The notes beneath the pieces were generated by a model. That model was given only the letters and a program-made list of their open reading frames with translations, was not told the DNA's origin and did no database searches. Below, piece after piece: positions 34,301 to 46,275 of a stretch of DNA of 64,000 nucleotides. The stretch comes from Antedon mediterranea (lineage: Eukaryota; Echinodermata; Crinoidea; Comatulida; Antedonidae). Location of the stretch: positions 2,443,001-2,507,000 of the forward strand of contig NC_092670.1 in assembly GCF_964355755.1 (NCBI RefSeq), read 5' to 3'. The position numbers and the translations under genes were made by a program. The number at the start of each line of letters is the position of its first letter. Position 1 is the stretch's first letter.

Positions 34301-37300
34301 TAATGTCCATGTGTGTTTTTCTATTATATATGCACCCCAAAGTTTATTCCTATATGTTATTCATTGGGTACCAAAGATTCAGCCAATTGATGTTGTCAAC
34401 TTTGTAGTGCATTTATGATTTTATAAACAAAATAATAAATGCTTTAATTGATTGTTAAATATTTGTTTTTGTTTCATTTTCAGAGATACTAGGGATAACG
34501 AGGCAAAGAAAGTAAATAACTATGAAATCGTACTTGTTTTTAAAAGGCAAAACATTGCCGAAAATTGTTTTTTGCCATCAAAATTACACCCTCTGTTGGT
34601 GAATGCATGAATTACGAAAGTTTTCAAAATAATAAGATGCATATAATTATGTTTGTCAGTAATTTATCGCACCGCGGCTTTAGCCAGCTAAAACCCTAGA
34701 GGCTAGGACATAATCAATATATTACTAAAAACCGTAATTTTTAAAGTTCATATATTTCCCTACTGAGGAAGAAATTTATGAATCCTGGACGATTCGGCCC
34801 TAAGATGATTCGGCACAGGACGATTCGGCCCACTTTTGGTTGTTTAACAATCCTTATTTTTATTGATATTGACAATGTTCATATATTATATAACTTACTA
34901 AAAAACATAATTTTATAAGCAATTTATTCGAAAACTTTTTTTTTGTGAATTCGCCAACAGAGGGCATAACTTGTTTACATCGTTCGCTTAAAAAATGATC
35001 ATTTTCGACAATGTTTTCAAAATGTTTGCTTTATTGCATCTTTTTCTCTAGTAGTAATATCCCATAGTCTCTCTGAAAATAAAGTTTAGGGAAAAAAGCT
35101 TATTTTATGATTATAAATGCATATCAAAACCAATAAATTTAAGTGTGCCGAATCATCTCAGGGCCGAATCATCCCTTGCAGAATCGTCCCAGGGCCGAAT
35201 TGTCCCGCTACCGCAATTGATTACTTAGTTCGTGGCCAAAAGCAATTATTTTTGGTGATTTTTTTACCCTATATTTCGAAAACTACAAGTCAGATTTTAA
35301 TACTTCTTTCTTTATTTTAATATTGATACAAAATAATAACAGGTAATGTAGTTATTAACTTCTACTGTTGCATCGTTATCCCTAGGTAGTAGGCCTGGGC
35401 CTATATAGTACAGGTAAGTGGGCCGGGTCATTAGGGAGTTAATTATGCTCCTACAACCCTGGAATATGTACATACAGTACTCATGGCTTAATCAATGATA
35501 TAGTTTACTTTATGATTATATTTTTGTTCTGTACAGTAGGTCAGACTATATTTACACAAAATGTTTACTATTGTTGATTGTTAAGCAAAAATAATTGATA
35601 TAATAAATCGTTATATCTGAAGAAAGAACAATGATTAAAAATGTTATTTAATATTTCTTGTTTAATATATTAACATTGGAACAATAACATTATTAAGGCC
35701 ACAGTCTACTGTAAAAACACTAAAATTTACTAATTTTGATGTAAATACATTTTTTACATGTTGGCAATGTTTAAATATCCCTCTTTTTTAAAACGCCGAA
35801 AAACCTTTAAAATCCATTGTTTTCATCCAAATTTTCAACACAATGATCATAAAAGCTATTTCAACAAGCTTATAAAAATGAATAATTTATATATTATAAA
35901 TAGATATTACTCTTTCTGGCCTAATAGATAGTGTGTGGAGTTCCACCTTAAAAAACTTGACATACGGTATACATAATATGCATCTATCATTGTGTATGAT
36001 TAAAATATAAAACAAACTTGTTGGAATTTCCTACTCCCCTCATCATCGACATCTTTAAACACTGTGTGCCATAGTTTGTAATAACAACCACTAATAGTTC
36101 ATTCAATTAACTATTTAAATAATTGTTGTAGATAATGCTATTCTTATTATAGTAGGTCTACACCAATCATGTGATTTGAATAAAAACGAAAATAGATTCC
36201 TTTTGTAGGCCTACATTTTTATCAAAATAGTGGAACTAGTTACATCACGTCATCAAAAAGAGTGTACCATAAAATAACAGGATACTGATTCAGTCATTTT
36301 AACATTTTAATAACTAACCTTAATTTCTTTGTGGTCTTACAGTGAAAATTAGTACCTGTTTCCTCCTATAGGTCAGTCATATACAGTACAGGTGATATAA
36401 GCTGTGGGTGCAGTGCATATTGATGTTATTAAATTTTATGATGCCTAAAATCACTCAGCCATGAACTTAGTTATAATAACAATGCAATTGCTGTTTATAC
36501 AATTTCTATTGGACCCTGCAAATATGAAACGCCAGAGAAGTATTAATTTATAATAAATTAATAAATTCCAATTTCATCAAAAGTAGCAGCAGTTTTGTGT
36601 TTAAATGATTTTTAGTTTATACTATATTATCAGCCTATCATGTCTGAATTAGGAAGAATAAGTTATGGCATCCATGAATGACGTTCTTTCTAATGCAAAC
36701 TTTGATAACTGTACAAATAACGGAGTCAATGGTTGAACAAACAACAAGTATGAAACGCCAAAGAATTAAACAGAATTGATTACAAGCAGACTGTTTAACC
36801 ATGGACCTATAATTATAAGTCCATGCTTTAACTGTGTACTAAAAATCAAAGTATGTTTTTATGAGGAGTAAAAGTAATGTTCCCAAAAAGTTTGCTATCA
36901 TTTGTTTATTTATGATTTAGTTCTTGATCATATAAACTTCAGTAGTATGAACTGTATGCTTTATGCTATCATTCTAAATTAAGAGATTAAGAGATATGGT
37001 ATCGAGGTACAACCAATGCATATGATTGACACGTTCTATCCAATGAAAGCCTTTATGTACAATGATTAAACAGTCATGTTAATAATAGAACGATTCTAGC
37101 AATGTTATATGAACAAATAACATATGAAACGGCAAAAATATTAACAGAATTCATTTACAAGCACCCAGGTTAACTGTGTACTAAAAATCAAGCTTTTATA
37201 AGAAAATTTTCCCCAAAAGCTTGCTCATTTGTTCATTTATGATTTAGTTCTTATAAACCTTGGTATGATCAGTATGTCTTATTAATCAGCCCGCTCTCGT

Positions 37301-39567
37301 TTAACAAAGTTAAATCATTTTTTCTACCAATCCATACACAATTTTCCCAAACTATCTGAATTGTTAAAAGCTGAATGATAATTTTAATTATAGGTTATTT
37401 CAGTTTGAAATATAACATTTTTCGTCTCAAATGTGCAATAAAAATGTACTGATTTCGTTAAGTGGTACTTAATTAGGTTTGACTAATCAATCAGGGATTT
37501 TTTTTTTTTAAATAGCCATTTTTCAGTGTGTGCATTTTTTTGATATTGAGGTTTTTAATTTTCTACAAATTTTCTTCCGTTTTTCAAAACTTATCGGCTT
37601 ATTTGTGTAATATGTAAAACAAGTGCCTTTTGTTTGGGACTTTAAAATGTACGTCAATGACTAGTTTTCCTAATTATTAGAGGTAGAAATAGCACCAATC
37701 AAAATTCCTTGCACACGCTTTCTTAACCCATTTGTTGTATGTGGGATGCAATAGTGACATTATAGATTGACATGATATATTCTATTAATTAAATAAAATA
37801 AAATTCGAAGATTTTTTATAAAATAGGCCTAATTTAGTTTTTTAATTTAATAACTTAATTATTAACTATTTTAATGATTTTTTATATTTTTATAATATGC
37901 AATGCTTAAGAAATAATTATATATTTTACTTTGCAATATTAATATCAATTTTATTCAAATGCAAACACAACTACCAGTTCCTGAGTGCAATTTCTCTTAC
38001 ATGTGCAATATTCCATTATGTACAATTTTTGTTATATATCTTTTTCCATTTTTCTTTTGTTATGTAATGATATTTAACTGACATTGAGATGATCTGTTAA
38101 AACCAAAACATCAAGTTAAGCTACAATAAAAATCATTGAATTATTAAAAAAAAATATTATTGTTTAAATAAATTTTATGTTTCTTTAAGAGATGTACGGT
38201 ATGCGACAGAGGTGGGATTCTCGAGCCCACTAATAGTAAAAAAAACTTTAGTAATACAGATGGGTAAAGTATAGTGGGAGGAATTGAGGTCAGCCTTACA
38301 AAATTTAAAATGATTATTGTAATGAAAATCCTTTTAAACAGCATCAATCTGTGTTCAGTCAGCCGGCCCCAACTATGATTGGGGCTGCTCAGTGGATGGA
38401 CATGTAGGTTTAAAAAGAAAACATTGTATCAGAGTGCCATTTCCAGGCATCTAGATGTCCATATTCCCACAAATTTACACACTTTTTAGCACTGATAGAC
38501 CAAGGTGTGAAAGTTCTGCCTTTTTTTTTTGCTGTTAATTAGATCAATGTGTCTAAATATGCAAGTTGTCTGTATGTGTACAGCAAAGCTTCTGTGTGCA
38601 CAATTATCATAGTACGTGTAATTGTTTAAGAGTGTGTATGTAACAGTTTCTCTTTAGTGTCAGGAGGAGAGTGAGAGTGAATTCATCAATGATTATTAGA
38701 TTAATTGCAACAAAGGCTATATTATACACTAATGCCATCACGTGTTTTATAATGTCATTTTCAACAGCGCCACCAATGATTTGTAATATACAGTAACTTT
38801 GTGTTGTATCTTCTAGTTGTGTTCCCTTTCAATGTTTGTTTATTTGTATTCATAGATAAATAAATGTCATAAATCCCATAAATAGACCTAAAAGTTGATA
38901 AGCAAACCAAGAATTCAAGTATGTTTAATTATGAAATATATTGAGGTAAAGAAGACTAATTAATGACAAGTAAAAATACAAGTGTGTAAATATACATTAT
39001 TTCAACCAATCATTGTCAATATTGTAGTTTTCATAATGATAACAGGCCTCAATTTATGCATAATATATCTTGTAAATGGTGGATACCTGTAACATTTACA
39101 AATTGCAAATTAATTTATATTTCAACTTTTTTACAATTTTTTTTACACATTAATTTATACACAATATATAATTTGTTTCACTTTTATTTACAAAAATATA
39201 AGTATTTTATCCTTATTTATTTATAGCAATCAAATTTACAAAAATACAAAAAAAAAAAATTAACAAAAAAGTAAATACAAAAATAAGACTACTTCAGATA
39301 ATAGGAGGAAAGTAACCTGGGTTACATAATAATCAAATCAAATATGTAGAATACATATATATATATATTGTAACATGCAGTTGAGTGTACTTTGGTTCAA
39401 AACTATATGACCCAATCATGTGACCCAAGACAAACATATACTGACAAGATGGGAAATTCTAAAATCTTGATGCATAAATATACAATATAAATGTTCATGC
39501 CCTAAAAAACTGTAGATACAAATAAAATTTGCAGGAAAAAAAAATATGAGTGTAGGATATAGTAAAC
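34301..39567. other. Gene-poor AT-rich interval
   Basis: No convincing gene on either strand. It contains a small MITE at 34787-35207 and loosely repeated blocks with TATGAAACGCCA near 36526, 36750 and 37123 (degenerate units of roughly 220-370 bp). Poly-A and AT runs occur near 39120-39270. Confidence 0.45.
34787..35207. mobile_element. MITE with GACGATTCGGCC ends
   Basis: Left end has GGACGATTCGGCCC, GATGATTCGGCAC, GGACGATTCGGCCC in series. The right end has the inverse set (GGGCCGAATCATCCC, GAATCGTCCCAGGGCCGAAT). About 420 bp, non-coding between. The flanks do not show a clear duplication. Confidence 0.6.
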
Positions 39568-42500
39568 AAATATACCTTGAGAGTTTCTGGTTTAAACTAT
39601 GAGCAGACTTACCTCCAAAGAAGTACTATTCACTAATATACCTTGAGAGTTTCTGGTTTAAACTATGAGCAGACTTGCCTCCAAAGAAGTACTATTCACT
39701 AATATACCTTGAGAGTTTCTGGTTTAAACTATGAGCAGACTTGCCTCCAAAGAAGTACTATTCACTAATATACCTTGAGAGTTTCTGGTTTAAACTATGA
39801 GCAGACTTGCCTCCAAAGAAGTACTATTCACTAATATACCTTGAGAGTTTCTGGTTTAAACTATGAGCAGACTTGCCTCCAAAGAAGTACTAGTTACTAA
39901 TATACCTTGAGAGTTTCTGGTTTAAACTATGGGCAGACTTACCTCCAAAGAAGTACTATTCACTAATATACCTTGAGAGTTTCTGGTTTAAACTATTGGC
40001 AGACTTACCTCCAAAGAAGTACTAGTTACTAATATACCTTGAGAGTTTCTGGTTTAAACTATGAGCAGACTTGCCTCCAAAGAAGTACTAGTTACTAATA
40101 TACCTTGAGAGTTTCTGGTTTAAACTATGGACAGACTTGCCTCCAAAGAAGTACTAGTTACTAATATACCTTGAGAGTTTCTGGTTTAAACTATGAGCAG
40201 ACTTGCCTCCAAAGAAGTACTAGTTACTAATATACCTTGAGAGTTTCTGGTTTAAACTATGAGCAGACTTGCCTCCAAAGAAGTACTAGTTACTAATATA
40301 CCTTGAGAGTTTCTGGTTTAAACTATGGACAGACTTACCTCCAAAGAAGTACTAGTTACTAATATACCTTGAGAGTTTCTGGTTTAAACTATGAGCAGAC
40401 TTGCCTCCAAAGAAGTACTAGTTACTAATATACCTTGAGAGTTTCTGGTTTAAACTATGGACAGACTTACCTCCAAAGAAGTACTAGTTACTAATATACC
40501 TTGAGAGTTTCTGGTTTAAACTATTGGCAGACTTACCTCCAAAGAAGTACTAGTTACTAATATACCTTGAGAGTTTCTGGTTTAAACTATGAGCAGACTT
40601 GCCTCCAAAGAAGTACTAGTTACTAATATACCTTGAGAGTTTCTGGTTTAAACTATGGACAGACTTGCCTCCAAAGAAGTACTAGTTACTAATATACCTT
40701 GAGAGTTTCTGGTTTAAACTATGAGCAGACTTGCCTCCAAAGAAGTACTATTCACTAATATACCTTGAGAGTTTCTGGTTTAAACTATGAGCAGACTTGC
40801 CTCCAAAGAAGTACTATTCACTAATATACCTTGAGAGTTTCTGGTTTAAACTATGAGCAGACTTACCTCCAAAGAAGTACTAGTCACTAATATACCTTGA
40901 GAGTTTCTGGTTTAAACTATGAGCAGACTTGCCTCCAAAGAAGTACTATTCACTAATATACCTTGAGAGTTTCTGGTTTAAACCATGAGCAGACTTACCT
41001 CCAAAGAAGTACTAGTTACTAATATACCTTGAGAGTTTCTGGTTTAAACCATGAGCAGACTTACCTCCAAAGAAGTACTAGTTACTAATATACCTTGAGA
41101 GTTTCTGGTTTAAACTATGAGCAGACTTACCTCCAAAGAAGTACTAGTCACTAATATACCTTGAGAGTTTCTGGTTTAAACCATGAGCAGACTTACCTCC
41201 AAAGAAGTACTAGTCACTAATATACCTTGAGAGTTTCTGGTTTAAACTATGGACAGACTTGCCTCCAAAGAAGTACTATTCACTAATATACCTTGAGAGT
41301 TTCTGGTTTAAACTATGAGCAGACTTGCCTCCAAAGAAGTACTAGTTACTAATATACCTTGAGAGTTTCTGGTTTAAACTATGAGCAGACTTGCCTCCAA
41401 AGAAGTACTATTCACTAATATACCTTGAGAGTTTCTGGTTTAAACTATGGACAGACTTGCCTCCAAAGAAGTACTATTCACTAATATACCTTGAGAGTTT
41501 CTGGTTTAAACTATGAGCAGACTTGCCTCCAAAGAAGTACTATTCACTAATATACCTTGAGAGTTTCTGGTTTAAACTATGGGCAGACTTGCCTCCAAAG
41601 AAGTACTATTCACTAATATACCTTGAGAGTTTCTGGTTTAAACTATGAGCAGACTTGCTCCAAAGAAGTACTATTCACTAATATACCTTGAGAGTTTCTG
41701 GTTTAAACTATGAGCAGACTTGCCTCCAAAGAAGTACTATTCACTAATATACCTTGAGAGTTTCTGGTTTAAACTATGGGCAGACTTGCCTACAAAGAAG
41801 TACTATTCACTAATATACCTTGAGAGTTTCTGGTTTAAACTATGAGCAGACTTGCCTCCAAAGAAGTACTATTCACAAATATACCTTGAGAGTTTCTGGT
41901 TTAAACTATGAGCAGACTTGCCTCCAAAGAAGTACTATTCACAAATATACCTTGAGAGTTTCTGGTTTAAACTATGGGCAGACTTGCCTACAAAGAAGTA
42001 CTATTCACTAATATACCTTGAGAGTTTCTGGTTTAAACTTTGAGCAGACTTGCCTACAAAGAAGTACTATTCACTAATATACCTTGAGAGTTTCTGGTTT
42101 AAACTATGAGCAGACTTGCCTCCAAAGAAGTACTATTCACAAATATACCTTGAGAGTTTCTGGTTTAAACTATGAGCAGACTTGCCTACAAAGAAGTACT
42201 ATTCACTAATATACCTTGAGAGTTTCTGGTTTAAACTATGAGCAGACTTGCCTACAAAGAAGTACTATTCACTAATATACCTTGAGAGTTTCTGGTTTAA
42301 ACTATGAGCAGACTTGCCTCCAAAGAAGTACTATTCACAAATATACCTTGAGAGTTTCTGGTTTAAACTATGAGCAGACTTGCCTCCAAAGAAGTACTAT
42401 TCACAAATATACCTTGAGAGTTTCTGGTTTAAACTATGAGCAGACTTGCCTCCAAAGAAGTACTATTCACTAATATACCTTGAGAGTTTCTGGTTTAAAC

Positions 42501-43854
42501 TATGAGCAGACTTGCCTCCAAAGAAGTACTATTCACTAATATACCTTGAGAGTTTCTGGTTTAAACTATGGGCAGACTTGCCTCCAAAGAAGTACTATTC
42601 ACTAATATACCTTGAGAGTTTCTGGTTTAAACTATGGGCAGACTTGCCTCCAAAGAAGTACTATTCACTAATATACCTTGAGAGTTTCTGGTTTAAACTA
42701 TGAGCAGACTTGCCTCCAAAGAAGTACTATTCACTAATATACCTTGAGAGTTTCTGGTTTAAACTATGGGCAGACTTGCCTCCAAAGAAGTACTATTCAC
42801 TATTATACCTTGAGAGTTTCTGGTTTAAACTATGAGCAGACTTGCCTCCAAAGAAGTACTATTCACTAATATACCTTGAGAGTTTCTGGTTTAAACTATG
42901 AGAAGACTTGCCTCCAAAGAAGTACTATTTAAACTATGGGCAGACTTGCCTCTAAAGAAATACTATTTAAACTATGAGCAGACTTGCCTCTAAAGAAATA
43001 CTATTTAAACTATGAGCAAACTTGCCTCTAAAGAAGTACTATTTAAACTATGAGCAGACTTGCCTCCAAAGAAGTACTATTTAAACTATGAGCAGACTTG
43101 CCTCCAAAGAAGTACTATTCACTAATATACCTTGAGAGTTTCTGGTTTAAACTATGAGCAGACTTGCCTCCAAAGAAGTAGTAGTCACTAATATACCTTG
43201 AGAGTTTCTGGTTTAAACTATGAGAAGACTTGCCTCCAAAAAAGTACAAGTTACTAATATACCTTGAGAGTTTCTGGTTTAAACTATGAGAAGACTTGCC
43301 TCCAAAAAAGTACAAGTTACTAATATACCTTGAGAGTTTCTGGTTTAAACTATGGGCAGACTTGCCTCCAGAGAAATACAAGTTACTAATATACGTTGAG
43401 AGTTTCTGGTTTAAACTATGAGCAGACTTGCCTCCAAAAAAGTACAAGTTACTAATATACCTTGAGAGTTTCTGGTTTAAACTATGGGCAGACTTGCCTC
43501 CAGAGAAATACAAGTTACTAATATACCTTGAGAGTTTCTGGTTTAAACTATGGGCAGACTTGCCTCCAGAGAAATACAAGTTACTAATATACCTTGAGAG
43601 TTTCTGGTTTAAACTATGGACAGACTTGCCTCCAGAGAAATACAAGTTACTAATATACCTTGAGAGTTTCTGGTTTAAACTATGGACAGACTTGCCTCCA
43701 GAGAAATACAAGTTACTAATATACCTTGAGAGTTTCTGGTTTAAACTATGGACAGACTTGCCTCCAGAGAAATACAAGTTACTAATATACCTTGAGAGTT
43801 TCTGGTTTAAACTATGAGCAGACTTGCCTCCAAAGAAGTACTATTCACTAATAC
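39568..43854. repeat. 66-bp tandem satellite, about 65 copies
   Basis: Unit contains ATACCTTGAGAGTTTCTGG, TTTAAACTATGAGCAGACTT and GCCTCCAAAGAAGTACTA. Sub-families differ at the junction (TATTCACTAA, TAGTTACTAA, CAAGTTACTAA) and cluster by position. A block of 39-bp units (42926-43104), each lacking 27 bp of the 66-bp unit, interrupts it. Both lengths are multiples of three, so long 22-residue-periodic open frames exist on both strands. These look like by-products of periodicity, not genes. Confidence 0.95.
42926..43104. repeat. 39-bp derivative units inside the satellite
   Basis: Five units of TTTAAACTATGAGCAGACTT plus GCCTCTAAAGAAATACTA, each with the ATACCTTGAGAGTTTCTGG part deleted. They also share GCCTCTAAAGAAAT variants not seen elsewhere, pointing to local amplification of one deleted unit. 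Confidence 0.85.
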
Positions 43855-44208
43855 TATTACTATTAATATTCCCATACCAATGGTTGAACCAATTCTCCAA
43901 AATAATACCTCCCCCGCCCTATGGTGGGGCATTAATGTTCAACTGGCTCTCTTTATAAACAAAAACCCAAGTTAACTTCCCTTGCAAATAATTACTTTAT
44001 ACAAATAAGATAATTCAATACTGAAGTTGACAGCATATTCACAAAACCACTAAAATTATCCTATTCCAATGGTTGAGCAGATTTAGCTCCTATTATGGAA
44101 TATCTCATGTGAATGGTTGATCTAAATCCTCAGAGTGCTATGCCTACTATTATTATTATTGTAAATTAAGAAAGCCTAACATAAGTTATTTATGCCTTGC
44201 AGAAGGAT

Positions 44209-44990
44209 TAGAACACGATAAGATCTAACTTGGGTGACTGAGGTGGGACCCCTACATTTAACACATTCAGACTAGGTGGGTACTAGAACATAAGATAAGA
44301 TCTAACTTGGGTCACTGAGGTTGGACCCCTACATTTAACACATTCAGACTAGGTGGGTACTAGAACATAAGATAAGATCTAACTTGGGTCACTGAGGTTG
44401 GACCCCTACAATTAACACATTCAGACTAGGTGGGTAATAGAACATAAGATAAGATCTAACTTGGGTCATTGAGGTGGGACCCCTACAATTAACACATTCA
44501 GACTAGGTGGGTACTAGAACATAAGATAAGATCTAACTTGGGTCACTGAGGTGGGACCCCTACATTTAACACATTCAGACTAGGTGGGTACTAGAATATA
44601 AGATAAGATCTAACTTGGGTCATTGAGGTGGGACCCCTACAATTAACACATTCAGACTAGGTGGGTACTAGAACATAAGATAAGATCTAACTTGGGTCAC
44701 TGAGGTGGGACCCCTACATTTAACACATTCAGACTAGGTGGGTACTAGAACATAAGATAAGATCTAACTTGGGTCATTGAGGTGGGACCCCTACATTTAA
44801 CACATTCAGACTAGGTGGGTACTAGAACATAAGATAAGATCTAACTTGGGTCACTGAGGTGGGACCCCTACATTTAACACATTCAGACTAGGTGGGTACT
44901 AGAACATAAGATAAGATCTAACTTGGGTCACTGAGGTCAAACTCCTACATTTAACATATTCAGGCATAGTGGTATTAGTAACCTACGAAC
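44209..44990. repeat. 77-bp tandem repeat, 10 copies
   Basis: AGATCTAACTTGGGTCACTG recurs exactly every 77 bp from 44221 to 44914. The unit also has GGACCCCTACATTTAACAC and TCAGACTAGGTGGGTACTAG. Copies are nearly identical; the first and last diverge. Confidence 0.93.
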
Positions 44991-45067
44991 CCTAACACAC
45001 AAGCCCAACAGAGTAAAGTCCTATTTCTATCCTAGTGTAGCATTAGGATAACGTATCTCAACGTATC

Positions 45068-45462
45068 GGTTTCTATTCTAGTTAGTCTTTTTCTAGCCTA
45101 GAATAACGATTTGAAACGTATCTCTTAATTTCAATTTTAGGGAACACCCTAAAATATCGGTTTTCAACGAATCACTGATAGCAAAGCCTGTACTAATTCA
45201 CGTATTTCACTAGCGTGATAACAGAGTACGACACAATAGCTTTGTTATCTTTGTTTCTTAGTAGTTCCACTGGGGAATTCTAGAAATGTATCAGTTTCTA
45301 TTCTAGTTAGTCTTTTTCTAGCCTAGAATAACGACTTGAAACGTATCTCTTAATTTCTATTTTAGGGAACACCCTAAAATATCGATTTTCAACGAATCGT
45401 TGATAGCAAAGCCTGTACTAATTCACGTATTTCACTAGCGTGATAACAGAGTACGACACTTA
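45068..45462. repeat. Tandem duplication of about 226 bp
   Basis: A block starting TTTCTATTCTAGTTAGTC and ending GTGATAACAGAGTACGACAC occurs at about 45069-45233 and again from about 45294-45460. It lies just 3' of the NACHT-ROCO stop codon. Confidence 0.8.
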
Positions 45463-45712
45463 GTTTGTTTTTTTTTAGTAGTTCAATTCAGGAATTCCAG
45501 GAATTCTTCAATTTGTTTAAATTAATTAAACACACAACAGTGTTACGAAAAGAAGTAATGATGATTTTAGGTTTTAGGTATGTTGAACAACCTATACCAT
45601 TATCCGAGAGGGTGGTGATATGGATGTTAAAGTTCTGTTTGTAATGTTTTCCTCTGTTCGGAGAGAGAGATTATTGTTTGTGTTTTGTGTAGTCATTGAG
45701 GGAATGGAAATA

Positions 45713-46275
45713 TCAATTATCTAAACTTGTCAATGCATTAACTTCATTAATCATTTCATATTCCCTAAGTTTCTCAATGAATTCATTCATCTTCTCTCCT
45801 TCTGTGAGATACCCTTCCATTTCTAATCTTAGAATTAAAGAATACGGATCAGTTACTTCACTAATGCCATAAAATCGTCCAATGGTTTTCATGTTTTTAA
45901 AGCTTACCTTTTTACAAAATTTTAACAATTTTATACGATGATCTGAAAAGGTTTCAATTTGAACATCTTCAAATTTTGGTACATGCCATTTTGGCTTTAT
46001 CACTTCTTCAACACCACCCATCCCACACAATTTAATCAATTGGATTAGAACACGTATGTCAGTACATTTGATAACTCCAGGAAGGATAAGCAAGCTAATT
46101 AGTTCATGTGTATTTTCCGCCCCCTGGATATCGAAAAGTGTCATTTCACAATTCGGCCTATTCATGAAGTCGCTAATCACCATTTTCATCTTGTTTAAAC
46201 ATTTTCCTCGGCCATGTGTGTCACACCAATTAGATACCCCTGTTATCAATTCGTTGAAGTCCGGGCGTGACAATT
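45713..46275 (-). CDS. Last exon of the NACHT-ROCO gene: C-terminal death-fold-like region
   Basis: Exon entered by TTTTAG at 46276 in phase 1, open to a stop at 45713, 187 residues. It is all-helical in composition. The end (DPYSLILRLEMEGYLTEG, then MNEFIEKLREYEMINEVNAL) resembles the last helices of a DED, and the first half (LSRPDFNELITGVSNW...) may be a second copy of such a fold. This assignment is inference; a plain helical tail is also possible. Confidence 0.6.

Noticed and set aside
43115-43777. 220-codon ORF on the minus strand with 22-residue repeats
   Set aside because: It is the 66-bp satellite read in frame; similar open frames exist on the other strand, and no start context or flanking exon supports a gene.
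39568-44990. CRISPR-like array
   Set aside because: Units are contiguous tandem repeats without unique spacers, and the genome is eukaryotic.
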